Of a stretch of DNA of 64,000 nucleotides, positions 42,308-51,522 are shown one piece after another (position 1 is the first letter of the stretch; each line of letters begins with the position of its first letter). This DNA comes from JAKALX01 sp964508715. GTDB taxonomy: Bacteria; Chloroflexota; Dehalococcoidia; Tepidiformales; Tepidiformaceae. Where the stretch lies: contig CAZDUX010000006.1 in assembly GCA_964508715.1 (NCBI GenBank), forward strand, positions 121,249-185,248, given 5' to 3'. A model generated the notes under the pieces. The model saw only the letters and a program-made list of their open reading frames with translations. It did not search any database and was not told the origin of the DNA. The translations under genes were made by a program, and so were the position numbers.

Positions 42308-43099
42308 ATGTCGCAGCGGCTTCGCACGCTCTTTGCCAATGCCAGGGATGAGGGATGCCCGCTCTTCGTCGCCTACGTGACGGGCGGCTACCCCGACCCG
42401 TCCGATGGCGTCGAAATGCTCCTTGCCATGGAGGCAGGGGGTGCCGACGTCATCGAGATCGGTGTCCCGTTCACCGACCCGCTGGCCGATGGCGCGACCA
42501 TCCAGCACGCGAACCATATCGCCGTCGAAAAAGGTGTCACCCTGCGCATGTGCTTCGAATTCGTCCGCGAAGCCCGGGTCAGGGGGCTCGTGGCGCCGGT
42601 CCTCTTCATGGGGTATTACAACCCCATTCTCGCCATCGGCGATGAACGCTGCGCCGCGGAAGCGCGGGCTGCCGGCGCCGACGGTTTCATCGTCGTCGAT
42701 CTCCCGCCCGAGGAGGCCGGCCCATTCCTCGCCGCCTGCCGCGCGAACGACATGAGCTTCGTGCCGCTCATCGCGCCAACAACGAGCGACGAGCGAATCG
42801 ACAAGATCGCGGCCGTCGCCGATGCGTTCATCTACTGCGTCAGCGTCACGGGGACGACGGGCAAGGGAAACATCGCGGTCGATGCCCTGCCCGAGTTTCT
42901 CGGGCGGATCCGGGCGCGCACCTCTATCCCCCTCACCGTGGGCTTCGGGATCACGAAGCGCGAGCACGTGGAAGCGGTTGGGAAAGTGGCGGATGCGGCT
43001 GCGATTGGCTCTGCTATAATCGCGACAATCGACTCCGCGGCAGGCCAAAGCCCCGCGCAGCGTGTTAGGGAGTACATAGAGGATGTCTCCGGCCGGTAA
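42308..43099 (+). CDS. trpA: tryptophan synthase alpha chain
   Basis: 263 aa. Cleaves indole-3-glycerol phosphate to indole. Catalytic Glu and Asp lie in 'GADVIEIGVPFTDPLADGAT'; 'APTTSDERIDKIAAVADAFI' and 'YCVSVTGTTGKGNI' are the beta-alpha loop regions, 'VGFGITKREHVEAVGKV' binds phosphate. The reading frame contains a perfect TATAAT near its 3' end. Confidence 0.97.
   Translation: MSQRLRTLFANARDEGCPLFVAYVTGGYPDPSDGVEMLLAMEAGGADVIEIGVPFTDPLADGATIQHANHIAVEKGVTLRMCFEFVREARVRGLVAPVLFMGYYNPILAIGDERCAAEARAAGADGFIVVDLPPEEAGPFLAACRANDMSFVPLIAPTTSDERIDKIAAVADAFIYCVSVTGTTGKGNIAVDALPEFLGRIRARTSIPLTVGFGITKREHVEAVGKVADAAAIGSAIIATIDSAAGQSPAQRVREYIEDVSGR
43012..43020 (+). promoter_or_regulatory. extended -10 promoter candidate inside trpA
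   Basis: TG at 43012-43013, one base, then TATAAT at 43015-43020: a perfect extended -10 element. No good -35 is seen. It could drive aroH-aroF-scpA independently of the T-box. Confidence 0.3.
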
Positions 43100-43266
43100 T
43101 GGACAGGTGTATGCGGCCCTCCGGGGTGGCAGCGAACGCCGATGGGCGTGGCGCTGGCCCCTCGCGGGCCATATATATGAGAGTCCGCCGGCCGGGCTGT
43201 TTGGCGCACGCCGAAGAGGCTAGCCGGCTCCCCTACCCGCTCACCCCTTGAGGAGGACCTGCGCGA

Positions 43267-43650
43267 ATGCCGGTTCGTGGTGTCCGCGGTGCAACCACCG
43301 TGTCCAGGAATAACCGCGATGAGATCCTCGAAGCAACCCGCGAGTTGCTCTCGAAGATGCTCGAAGCCAACGAGATCGACACCGAAGATCTCGCCTCTGC
43401 CTGGCTTACCACCACGCCCGACGTGTATGCCGAGTTCCCGGCCGTCGCCGCCCGGCTGATGGGTTGGACGCAAGTCCCGCTCATGCAGAGCCACGAGATG
43501 TCGGTGCCGGGAATGCTGCCCATGTGTATTCGCGTCCTGCTCCACTGGAACACGGACAAAGGACAGCATGACATCCGCCATATCTATCTCCGTGAGGCCG
43601 TCCGCCTCCGCCCCGATCTCAGCGCGAGCGCATCGAGCCCCGCTCGCTAG
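43267..43650 (+). CDS. aroH: chorismate mutase, AroH type
   Basis: 127 aa. AroH-fold: 'VRGVRGATTVSRNNRDEILE' at the N-terminus and 'LMQSHEMSVPGMLPMCIRVL' near the C-terminus. It makes prephenate from chorismate and so opposes TrpE for the same substrate. It is 167 bp after trpA; this gap contains a TATATA run at 43172. Confidence 0.93.
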   Translation: MPVRGVRGATTVSRNNRDEILEATRELLSKMLEANEIDTEDLASAWLTTTPDVYAEFPAVAARLMGWTQVPLMQSHEMSVPGMLPMCIRVLLHWNTDKGQHDIRHIYLREAVRLRPDLSASASSPAR

Positions 43651-43675
43651 CTCCAACGCTTTCGGAGAGTTCCCC

Positions 43676-44722
43676 GTGATCATCGTCGTTTCGCCCAACG
43701 CTACTCCTGAAGACCTGGACATAATCGTCAGGCAAGTCGAGGAGAGCGGCCGCCAGGCCCACCTCTCCGTCGGCACGGAGCGCTCGATCATCGGCGTCAT
43801 TGGCCCCGATATGCCCGAGTTGCAGGACATGTTCGAGTCGCTCCCGCATGTCGAGTCAGTCCACCGCGTCACCAAGCCCTACAAGCTCGTCTCGCGCGAG
43901 TTCCGAGCCACCCCGACGGTCATCGACGTGGGCTATGGCGTTTCCATCGGCGGTACCGAACTCGCGATCATGGCCGGCCCCTGCTCAATCGAAAACGAAG
44001 ACCACATGATGGACAGTGCCCGGGGTGTGAGGGCGGCCGGGGCCAACATCCTTCGTGGTGGCGCCTACAAGCCCCGGACCTCGCCCTACGCCTTCCGTGG
44101 CCTCGGTGTCGAAGGGCTCGAGTACCTCGCGAATGCAGGACGCGCCATGGGCATGCCGGTCATCACCGAGCTCATGTCGGTCCGCGACATCGACGAGGTC
44201 GCCCGCTACGCCGACATCATCCAGATCGGCGCGCGCAACATGCAGAACTTCATGCTCCTCGACGAAGTTGGCAAGGTGCGCAAACCGGTGATGGTGAAGC
44301 GGGCGCTCTCGGGCCAGATCGAGGAGTGGCTCCTCGCCGCCGAGTACATCATGGCCCAGGGCAACCCCAACGTCATCCTCTGCGAACGCGGCATTCGCAC
44401 CTTCGAGACGGCCTACCGCAACACCTTCGATATCAATGCCATCCCGCTCGTCAAGGAGCTCAGCCACCTTCCCGTCATCGCCGACCCGAGCCACGGCACG
44501 GGCAAGCAGGGGCTCGTCATTCCCGTCGCCATGGGCGCTATCGCCGCGGGCGCCGACGGGCTCATGATCGAAGTCCACAACAACCCCGAACGTGCCCTCA
44601 GCGATGGTGCGCAATCGTTGACATACGAGCGGTTCGCCGGGATGATGCGGTCGGTCGCCGGAGTCGCAGCCGCGGTCGAGAGGACGGTTCCAGGAGTGGG
44701 AGCGTCTGCAGCGGCACGATAA
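43676..44722 (+). CDS. aroF: 3-deoxy-7-phosphoheptulonate synthase, type I-beta
   Basis: 348 aa, GTG 43676 with GGAGAG just upstream. First enzyme of the shikimate pathway. N-terminal ferredoxin-like regulatory domain of about 70 residues ('IIVVSPNATPEDLDIIVRQV'), then the TIM barrel: 'AIMAGPCSIENEDHMMDSAR', 'RGGAYKPRTSPYAFRGLG', 'VMVKRALSGQIEEWLLAAEY' and 'VIADPSHGTGKQGLVIP'. It feeds chorismate to the tryptophan genes and to the adjacent AroH. Confidence 0.95.
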   Translation: MIIVVSPNATPEDLDIIVRQVEESGRQAHLSVGTERSIIGVIGPDMPELQDMFESLPHVESVHRVTKPYKLVSREFRATPTVIDVGYGVSIGGTELAIMAGPCSIENEDHMMDSARGVRAAGANILRGGAYKPRTSPYAFRGLGVEGLEYLANAGRAMGMPVITELMSVRDIDEVARYADIIQIGARNMQNFMLLDEVGKVRKPVMVKRALSGQIEEWLLAAEYIMAQGNPNVILCERGIRTFETAYRNTFDINAIPLVKELSHLPVIADPSHGTGKQGLVIPVAMGAIAAGADGLMIEVHNNPERALSDGAQSLTYERFAGMMRSVAGVAAAVERTVPGVGASAAAR

Positions 44723-44765
44723 CGGTAACGGTCGTAGGACCAGGACGGGCGCGCCAGGGGGAGGC

Positions 44766-45500
44766 GTGAGCCTGTCGGGAGACATGCCCCGAATCCAGCT
44801 CCCGGTCTTCGAGGGTCCCCTCGATCTTCTCCTGCACCTCATCGAGCGAGACGACCTCGACATCACGGCCGTCTCGCTCGTCTCTGTCACCGACCAGTAC
44901 CTCCAGGCGGTCCGCGGCAGCGAAGGGGTTGAAGCAGCCGCGCTCGCCGAGTTCGTCTCGATCGGTGCGAAGCTCATCTACCTGAAGTCGAAGGCGCTCC
45001 TCCCGCGCGCCCCCGAGCAGCCGGCCAGCCTCCTCGCAGATGACGACGTCGGCCGCGAGCTCGTCGACATGCTTCGCGAGTACAAGCGCTTCACCGAGGT
45101 CGTCGACCTCCTCGAGACGCGCCAGCAGCAGGGCCTGCGCACGTACACGCGCATGGCGCCGCCACCCGCGCCGCCGCCCGATACCGGCCTGAAGGCGGTT
45201 ACGCTCGAGAAGCTCTGTGCGATCATGGCCGAGATGCTCACCCGCGAGCCCCCGCAGCCGAAGGGTGTCATCGTTCGCGAGCGCACCGTTCTCCTCAGCG
45301 AACGCGTGAGTGAGCTGCGCGAGATCCTTCGCACACGTGGCAAGTTCTCGTTCCGCAAGGCGATCGCCCGCTGCGAGACCCGCCTCGAGATCGTGGTCAC
45401 CTTCATGGCCATCCTCGAACTCCTCAAGGCCAATGCCTGTGATGCCGTCCAATCGGCTGCCTGGGGAGACATCGAAGTCGTCGCTCTCGCCACGGTGTAG
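44766..45500 (+). CDS. scpA: segregation and condensation protein A
   Basis: 244 aa. Kleisin subunit of the SMC-ScpAB complex: 'LPVFEGPLDLLLHLIERDDL' is the SMC-binding N-terminus, 'EFVSIGAKLIYLKSKALLPR' continues the helix, and the C-terminal winged helix includes 'KFSFRKAIARCETRLEIVVT'. GTG 44766. Its usual partner scpB is not in the window. It ends the co-directional trp-aro run. Confidence 0.9.
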   Translation: MSLSGDMPRIQLPVFEGPLDLLLHLIERDDLDITAVSLVSVTDQYLQAVRGSEGVEAAALAEFVSIGAKLIYLKSKALLPRAPEQPASLLADDDVGRELVDMLREYKRFTEVVDLLETRQQQGLRTYTRMAPPPAPPPDTGLKAVTLEKLCAIMAEMLTREPPQPKGVIVRERTVLLSERVSELREILRTRGKFSFRKAIARCETRLEIVVTFMAILELLKANACDAVQSAAWGDIEVVALATV

Positions 45501-45598
45501 AACCGCCGGGCCGGTGGGAGCCTGTTGCTGTCACGCGCGCCAGGGGGACTCCAGCGGCGTCATGCCGCCGCCTCCCTCTCGAATCCCCGGTGATTCGC

Positions 45599-46006
45599 TT
45601 ACTCGGGCAGGAGGACGAACTGGGTCTGGGTGACCTGGGCGAGGAGCTTGCCTTCGGGTGAGCGGATGTTCGTCTGCCAGACCATCGTGCGGCGGCCGAG
45701 ATGGAGCGGCGTGCTTTCGCCGGTAATCGTCGTCCCCTCCTTCGCTGCGCCAAAGAAGTTCGTCTTCGATTCAATCGTGGTCGTCCCCGCACCGGCCGGG
45801 AGATGCAACGTCGTCCCCATGGCGCCGAGCGTATCGGCGAACGCCATGATCGCGCCCCCGTGGAGCCTGCCCGGCACCGTGCACAGCTCCGGGCGCACAT
45901 CGAGCTCGGCCCGAACCGACTCCTTCGTGACGCTCGTGATTCGCACGCCCAGCACCGAGGGAAAGAACCCCTCCAGGCGTTTCTGCATTTGCCCGGCTGC
46001 ATCCAT
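45599..46006 (-). CDS. PaaI-family (hotdog) thioesterase
   Basis: 135 aa. 'CTVPGRLHGGAIMAFADTLG' is the hotdog helix with the likely catalytic region; 'TTTIESKTNFFGAAKEGTTI' and 'VWQTNIRSPEGKLLAQVTQT' follow. Probable acyl-CoA thioesterase and paralogue of the gene at 17.2 kb. Single gene converging on scpA. Confidence 0.87.
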   Translation of the reverse strand: MDAAGQMQKRLEGFFPSVLGVRITSVTKESVRAELDVRPELCTVPGRLHGGAIMAFADTLGAMGTTLHLPAGAGTTTIESKTNFFGAAKEGTTITGESTPLHLGRRTMVWQTNIRSPEGKLLAQVTQTQFVLLPE

Positions 46007-46152
46007 CGCTGCGTCCCTTCCAATGTCGTGCCGGCACTCTGCGCGACTTCCCCCGGGCTGGCAAGTCTCTCCTGCCGGGATTGCGATTGGCCGCAGGCGT
46101 GGCGGCCGCTGGCCGTGCAGGCCCGGAGCCGTACCTGCTACCCTGCTCGGCG

Positions 46153-46716
46153 ATGAACAAGGCGCATCTCGAATACTGCGCGAGCCCTGAGTGGGCCGAC
46201 ATCGTGCGCAGGCACATCATCCCTGACAACACCAGTGGCCTCGACCTCGGTGACCACCTCCTCGAAGTCGGCCCGGGGCCCGGTCTCACCACCGATGTCC
46301 TCGCCACCATGGTCCCCCGCCTTACCGCTGCCGAACTCGACCCTGGCCTCGCCAGGGCGCTCGAGAAGCGTTTCGCCGGTTCGAACGTCACAGTCTGGAA
46401 CGGTGACGCGACCGCCACACCGTTCGCAAACGGGACGTTCAGTGCCGCCATCTGCCTGACGATGCTCCATCACCTCCCGGCGCCAGGCGACCAGGACCGG
46501 CTCTTTGCGGAACTCAACCGGGTCATCCGCAGGGGCGGGGTCGTCATCGGCAGCGATTCCCTCGACAGCCCGGAGTTTCGCCGGGCTCATATCGGCGACA
46601 TCTGCACACCTATCCCCCCGGAGACGCTTGCTGCTCGCCTGGAGGGAGCGGGCTTCACCGGTATCCAGGTCGAACAGAACCGCTTCGCCGTCAATTTCCG
46701 CGCCCGCGCGAGCTGA
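46153..46716 (+). CDS. SAM-dependent methyltransferase, class I
   Basis: 187 aa. 'LLEVGPGPGLTTDVLATMV' is motif I, 'TAAELDPGLARALEKRFAG' motif II, 'AAICLTMLHHLPAPGDQDRL' motif IV. UbiE/Methyltransf_11-like small-molecule methyltransferase; substrate unknown. ATG 46153 is chosen by start of similarity. Single gene. Confidence 0.85.
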   Translation: MNKAHLEYCASPEWADIVRRHIIPDNTSGLDLGDHLLEVGPGPGLTTDVLATMVPRLTAAELDPGLARALEKRFAGSNVTVWNGDATATPFANGTFSAAICLTMLHHLPAPGDQDRLFAELNRVIRRGGVVIGSDSLDSPEFRRAHIGDICTPIPPETLAARLEGAGFTGIQVEQNRFAVNFRARAS

Positions 46717-46776
46717 CGCACCTCTGCAGGTTTCCCCCAATGGCGCCGATCGTTGAAGCGGGGGAGACTCGATTCG

Positions 46777-47892
46777 ATGACACGTGCCCTGCTCGTGGTG
46801 GTGGCGGCGCTGCTGATGGGGAGTGTGCTGTCGGCGGCCGCACCCCGGCCTGGCCACGCCGGCGCCGGGACACCCGGTCCTGCGCTTCACCCGCTCGCCC
46901 TGGTGGTTCAGCGGCCCGACGGCAGCGTGGTTCAACTTGCGTTCGAAATCCGCGCAGATTCGGACGCCCAGGCACTCGACGCCGCCCAACGCGCCATGCA
47001 CGAACTCGTCCCGGGGGGCGTCATCGCCCGGCCGGGCGGCTTCACCGCACAGTGGCAGCGCTGGAGCTGGCTCTGGGACGATGCCGAGTTGCCCGTTCCC
47101 ATTTCCTACAATCCCACGGGCGCACCGCCAATCGTAAATCCCACGGCTATCGTCTTCGCCCTCGACCGCTGGAGCAGCGTTCCGACATCGCTTTTCGCAT
47201 TTCGCTGGGCAGGCTTCACCGACCGCGAAGCGAACCTGGCCGAATCGGGCCCCGATGGCGAAAACGTCATCTCGTGGCGGCGCCTCGACTGCAGCAACGG
47301 TTGTGTCGTCGCCGTGACGAGCAAGCAAGAGGCACACGAGGCCGACATGGTTCTCAACAGCGACCCGGGCGCCGCCATCGCTGATGGCCGGGATGGCACC
47401 AGTGATGCGCGCAGCGTCATCCTCCACGAAAGCGGGCACGTTGCTGGCCTCGAACACAGTTGCCCCGCCCTCGTTGGCCCCTGCACCGATGCCGAACGAG
47501 CGGCGGTGATGTACTTCCAGTACCGGGGTGTTTACCGGAAGCTGGGCGAGGACGACATCGCCGGGATTTCAGCGCTCTACCCGAAGGCCGGGGCGACCCC
47601 GCCCGCGGCTTCACCCCCGCCGCCGGTGACGGGTACGCCCGAGCCGCCACGGCCGGAGTTCCCGGTCATCCTCGAACAGGGATGGAACCTCGTGCAGTTG
47701 CCGTCGATGCAGACGAGTGCGGCGGTGACGGGGCTTTCCTGCGTCGCGGCGATCTACGACTACCGCGACGGTGCGTGGCTGAGCTGGCTTGCTGGCGGCC
47801 CACCTGCAACGCAGTCGCTTACCACCCTCGAATCATCCCGGGCCTACTGGGTGCTGAGCGCGGCGCCGTGTGCCCACATCTTCGGCGATTAG
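46777..47892 (+). CDS. secreted matrixin-like zinc metalloprotease
   Basis: 371 aa from ATG 46777, preceded by GGGGGAG. A signal peptide lies at residues 4-22 ('ALLVVVAALLMGSVLSAA'). The metalloprotease core has the extended zinc motif 'ILHESGHVAGLEHS' (His217, Glu218, His221, His227) and a Met-turn 'AAVMYFQY'. A Pro-rich linker ('PPAASPPPPVTGTPEPPRPE') joins a C-terminal domain of about 70 residues ('LEQGWNLVQLPSMQTSAAV'). It is extracellular and probably active. Confidence 0.85.
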   Translation: MTRALLVVVAALLMGSVLSAAAPRPGHAGAGTPGPALHPLALVVQRPDGSVVQLAFEIRADSDAQALDAAQRAMHELVPGGVIARPGGFTAQWQRWSWLWDDAELPVPISYNPTGAPPIVNPTAIVFALDRWSSVPTSLFAFRWAGFTDREANLAESGPDGENVISWRRLDCSNGCVVAVTSKQEAHEADMVLNSDPGAAIADGRDGTSDARSVILHESGHVAGLEHSCPALVGPCTDAERAAVMYFQYRGVYRKLGEDDIAGISALYPKAGATPPAASPPPPVTGTPEPPRPEFPVILEQGWNLVQLPSMQTSAAVTGLSCVAAIYDYRDGAWLSWLAGGPPATQSLTTLESSRAYWVLSAAPCAHIFGD

Positions 47893-48050
47893 GCAGCCAT
47901 GTCCGGGCATCCCCGGCGGTCCCCCTGGAGGCGGGCTGCGGCCGTCTGGAGCGGGGAGACACGCTCCCCGCGGGCTCGGCGCAGGTTGACGCGCACGTCA
48001 TTGCCGCGCACGATCCCCCGGCTTACATCCAACGCAAGGGAGTTCGTGCA

Positions 48051-48866
48051 ATGACTGCATCGATCAACAAGAATGGCGTGCTCGCGGGCAAGGTCGCCGT
48101 CGTCACCGGGGCCTCGCGCGGCATCGGTGAGGCCATCGCCCTCCGCTACGCCCAGGAGGGCGCGAAGGTCATCGTTTCCGCCCGCACCGTCGAAGAGGGC
48201 GACCACATCCTCGAGGGCAGCATCAACAGCGTGGTCAAGCGCATCCGCGACGCCGGCGGGGAAGCGACCGCGGTCCGCTGCGACCTCGCCCACCTCGAAG
48301 ATCGTGAAAACCTGATCAAGGCTGCGAACGAGGCGTATGGCGGTGTCGATATCCTCGTCAACAACGCCGCAATCACCTACTTCATCCCCGTCGAGCAGTT
48401 CCCCGAGAAGCGGATGAAGCTCATGTTCGAGGTCCAGGTCTATGCGCCGTTCCACCTCGCCCAGATGGTCATCCCCGGTATGCGCGAGCGCGGGGGCGGC
48501 TGGATCCTCAATATCTCGTCGCACGCTGCCCTGCATCCGCAGTTGAACTCACCGGGCCGTGGCGGGACCGTGTATGGCATGTGCAAGGCCGCCCTCGAAC
48601 GCTTCACCACGGGCCTCGCCAGCGAACTGCACGAGGACAAGATCGCGGTGAATGTCATCAGCCCGGGGCTGGTCGCCACCCCGGGCGTCCTGCACCACCA
48701 CCTGATCAACGAGAGCAACAAGGACAATGTGACGCCCGTGGAGCACATGGCGGAAGCGTGTCTCCGGCTCTCCTACGGCGACCCATCGACCCTTTCCGGC
48801 CGCATCACGTACGCCGCCGACATGCTGAAGGAGTTCAATCTCCAGCCTGCCGAGCTGCTTGCGTAA
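48051..48866 (+). CDS. short-chain dehydrogenase/reductase
   Basis: 271 aa. Rossmann 'GKVAVVTGASRGIGEAIALR' (TGxxxGIG), 'VDILVNNAAITYFIPV', and the catalytic Tyr/Lys pair in 'TVYGMCKAALERFTTGLASE' (YxxxK) with Ser in 'LNISSHAALHPQ'. NAD(P)-dependent oxidoreductase; substrate unknown. It ends at a strong bidirectional hairpin. Confidence 0.9.
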   Translation: MTASINKNGVLAGKVAVVTGASRGIGEAIALRYAQEGAKVIVSARTVEEGDHILEGSINSVVKRIRDAGGEATAVRCDLAHLEDRENLIKAANEAYGGVDILVNNAAITYFIPVEQFPEKRMKLMFEVQVYAPFHLAQMVIPGMRERGGGWILNISSHAALHPQLNSPGRGGTVYGMCKAALERFTTGLASELHEDKIAVNVISPGLVATPGVLHHHLINESNKDNVTPVEHMAEACLRLSYGDPSTLSGRITYAADMLKEFNLQPAELLA

Positions 48867-48890
48867 CTCGGGGCCCTGGCCACGAAACGA

Positions 48891-48914
48891 AAGGGGCGCC
48901 ACTCGGCGCCCCTT
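48891..48914. terminator. bidirectional terminator hairpin
   Basis: AAGGGGCGCC (48891-48900) pairs perfectly with GGCGCCCCTT (48905-48914) around ACTC; GAAACGA and TCCTCGTTTC flank it. It separates the SDR gene from the convergent acyl-CoA dehydrogenase gene. Confidence 0.8.
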
Positions 48915-48981
48915 CCTCGTTTCAACCGCACCCGGGTCCGGGACCAGGAGGGCACAGTCAAGGGGACGCGACCGCGGCGCC

Positions 48982-50148
48982 TCAGTAGCTTCGTGGCAGG
49001 CCGAGCTCGTGTTGGCCGAGGAAGTTCAGGATCATCTCCTGGGTAACCGGGGCGATGCGCATGACACGCACCTCGCGCCAGTAACGTTCAACATCGAACT
49101 CGCGGGCATAGCCGAAGCCACCGAGGGTCTGGAGCGCGCGGTCGGCGGCTTCGAAGCCGAACTCCGAGGCGAGGTACTTGGCCATGTTCGCTTCAGCCCC
49201 GCACGGCTGGCCGGCATCGTAGAGCCAGGATGCCTTGCGGATCATCAGCTCCGCTGCGGCGAGCTTCGCGTAGGAGTCGGCGAGCGGGAACTGGATACCC
49301 TGGTTCTGGCCAATGGGGCGGCCGAAGACAACGCGCTCCTTCGCGTAGGCGGTGGCTTTGGCGAGGGCGGCACGGCCGACCCCGAGTGCCTCGGATCCAA
49401 CAAGGATTCGCTCGGGATTGAGCCCATCGAGGAGGTGGTAGAAGCCGCGGCCCTCTTCGCCAACGACGTCGCGCGGGTCGACGGGCAGGTCATCGTAGAA
49501 CACCTCGTTCGAGTCGACGGCGTGGCGGCCGAGCTTCTCGATCTCGCGGATGGTGACGTACCGGGGGTCGAGATTGGCGAGGAAGAGCGTCATGCCGTCG
49601 GTCCGGCGCTTCGAATCCTCGAGGGTGGTCGTCCGGGCGAGGAGGAGGACCTTCGACGACTCCTTCGCCTTCGAGGTCCAGACTTTCTGACCGCGGACCA
49701 GGAAACGGTCCCCATCGCGCCGGGCGAAGGTCGAGATGCTTGGCGTGTCGGAGCCGGCGGTTGGTTCGGTGACCCCGAAGGCGACGTGGAGCCGGCCGGC
49801 GGCCGCCTCGGGGAGGATGCGCTGCTTGAGCTCCTGGCTCCCGTGCCGGACGACGGGATTGAGCCCGAAGATGGTGAGGTGGAGCGCCGTTGCACCGTTC
49901 ATCGCCGCACCCGACGCTGCGACTTCCTCGAGGAGGATCGAGGCTTCGGTGATGCCGAGGCCCGCACCGCCGTACTCCTGGGGGATGGCGATACCCAACC
50001 AGCCCGCCTCGGCGAACGCCTGGTAGAACTCCCACGGAAAGCGGTGGTCGTGGTCACATGCGCGCCAGTAGGCATCGTCGAAGCGGCGTGCGAGGGCACG
50101 GGCCTGGCTGCGGATCTGTTGTTGCTCTTCAGAGAGGTGGAAGTCCAT
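48982..50148 (-). CDS. acyl-CoA dehydrogenase family protein
   Basis: 388 aa. FAD flavoprotein of fatty-acid or amino-acid catabolism: N-terminal helices 'FHLSEEQQQIRSQARALARR', 'PQEYGGAGLGITEASILLEE', FAD/substrate motifs 'AFGVTEPTAGSDTPSISTFA' and 'KVWTSKAKESSKVLLLARTT', then 'ERVVFGRPIGQNQGIQFPLA' and 'QTLGGFGYAREFDVERYWRE'. ATG 50148 starts the family's usual 'MDFxLSEEQ'. Substrate chain length not deducible. Confidence 0.93.
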   Translation of the reverse strand: MDFHLSEEQQQIRSQARALARRFDDAYWRACDHDHRFPWEFYQAFAEAGWLGIAIPQEYGGAGLGITEASILLEEVAASGAAMNGATALHLTIFGLNPVVRHGSQELKQRILPEAAAGRLHVAFGVTEPTAGSDTPSISTFARRDGDRFLVRGQKVWTSKAKESSKVLLLARTTTLEDSKRRTDGMTLFLANLDPRYVTIREIEKLGRHAVDSNEVFYDDLPVDPRDVVGEEGRGFYHLLDGLNPERILVGSEALGVGRAALAKATAYAKERVVFGRPIGQNQGIQFPLADSYAKLAAAELMIRKASWLYDAGQPCGAEANMAKYLASEFGFEAADRALQTLGGFGYAREFDVERYWREVRVMRIAPVTQEMILNFLGQHELGLPRSY

Positions 50149-50208
50149 CCGGCGAAGTATAGGGAAGGGAGGGAGGAGGGAGCAGCACCGCTGGCGTATG
50201 CTTCGCGG

Positions 50209-51459
50209 ATGAGTTGGTTCGACACGGCGCGGTTCGGGATGTTCGTCCACTGGGGGCACAGCAGCCAGCAGGGCATTGAGCTTTCGTGGCCCATGGCCGG
50301 CGGGGTGTTCTCGCTGCCATTCGGTCATGCACGGAGCATCGAGCAGTACCAGTCGACGGCAGGCACGTTCGATCCGCAGGCGTGGGACCCGGCAGCCCTG
50401 GCGAGGCGGGCGAAGGCGCTCGGGATGCAGTACGCGGTGCTCACGAGCAAGCACCACGATGGCTACGCGATGTTCGACACGAAGACCTCGGACTTTGGCG
50501 TCATGCATGCACCGTATGGGCGCGACATCGTCCGCGGCTTCGTGGATGCGATGCGGGCCGAGGGTTTGCGCATCGGCCTCTACTTCTCGCTCATCGACTG
50601 GCATCACCCCGACTACCCGGCGCTCACCGAGGACGACAAGCCGTACGCCTGGGGGCGCTGGCGGCGTTCGAGCCCCGAGGAGTGGGCGCGCTTCACCGGC
50701 GACATGTTCGAGCAGGTGCGTGAGCTGCTGACGAATTATGGACAGATCGATGTGCTCTGGTTCGATGGCCACTGGGAGCGAAGTGCCGAGGAGTGGCGCG
50801 CGAGCGAACTCATCGCGATGGCGCGGCAACTGCAGCCCGCGATCCTGATCAACGACCGCATCCAGGGAGAGACGGACTTCGAGACCCCGGAACAGTTCGT
50901 ACCCGCGCAGCCGCCGGGGCATCGGTGGGAAACCTGTCTCACCATGAATGAGAGCTGGGGCTGGAACCCGGAAGACACGAAATGGAAGAGCCCGCGGCAG
51001 CTCGTGCACACGCTCTGCGAGGTGGCGGGCAAAGGCGGGAACCTGCTCCTCAACGTGAGCCCCATGGGCGATGGCCGCCTGCCCGGGGAGATCACGAGCC
51101 GGCTCGATGCCGTGGCGGAATGGATGGCGCGCAACGGGGAGAGCATCGTTGGTACCGAACCGGGGCTGGAGCCGTGGCAGTTCTACGGCCCATCGACGCG
51201 GCGTGGCGAACGGGTGTACCTGCACCTGCTGATGCGCCCCTACGATTCGATCACGGTCCGGGGCGTGCCGGTGAAGCGGGTGAAGGGCGTCACCGTCCTG
51301 GGGACTGGTAGTGCACTCGCTCACGGGCAGCGGACGAGCCTGCTCGACCAGGCGATCAATCCCGACCCTCGGGGCGAACTCACCATCACGGTGCCGCCCG
51401 AGCTGGTAGACGACCTGGCGACGGTGATCGCGGTCGACTTCGAGGGTTCACCAACGTAA
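50209..51459 (+). CDS. alpha-L-fucosidase (GH29) family protein
   Basis: 416 aa. 'RFGMFVHWGHSSQQGIELSW', 'YAVLTSKHHDGYAMFDTKTS', 'GLYFSLIDWHHPDYPAL' and 'DVLWFDGHWERSAEEW' are GH29 landmarks, the last carrying the nucleophile Asp. 'TMNESWGWNPEDTKWKSPRQ' is the downstream catalytic region. There is no signal peptide, so it is predicted intracellular. The C-terminal beta domain of about 90 residues is normal. It is divergent from the acyl-CoA dehydrogenase gene with 60 bp between. Confidence 0.9.
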   Translation: MSWFDTARFGMFVHWGHSSQQGIELSWPMAGGVFSLPFGHARSIEQYQSTAGTFDPQAWDPAALARRAKALGMQYAVLTSKHHDGYAMFDTKTSDFGVMHAPYGRDIVRGFVDAMRAEGLRIGLYFSLIDWHHPDYPALTEDDKPYAWGRWRRSSPEEWARFTGDMFEQVRELLTNYGQIDVLWFDGHWERSAEEWRASELIAMARQLQPAILINDRIQGETDFETPEQFVPAQPPGHRWETCLTMNESWGWNPEDTKWKSPRQLVHTLCEVAGKGGNLLLNVSPMGDGRLPGEITSRLDAVAEWMARNGESIVGTEPGLEPWQFYGPSTRRGERVYLHLLMRPYDSITVRGVPVKRVKGVTVLGTGSALAHGQRTSLLDQAINPDPRGELTITVPPELVDDLATVIAVDFEGSPT

Positions 51460-51522
51460 CGAATATTCTTCGAAGCAGGTGGCGGACAGTAAGATCGCGA
51501 GCAACTCAACTGAGGTTGCACC

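Noticed and set aside
48859..51459. 866-codon and opposing 780-codon frames
   Set aside because: Each is a real gene (fucosidase 50209-51459; acyl-CoA dehydrogenase 48982-50148) extended through the shadow of the other.
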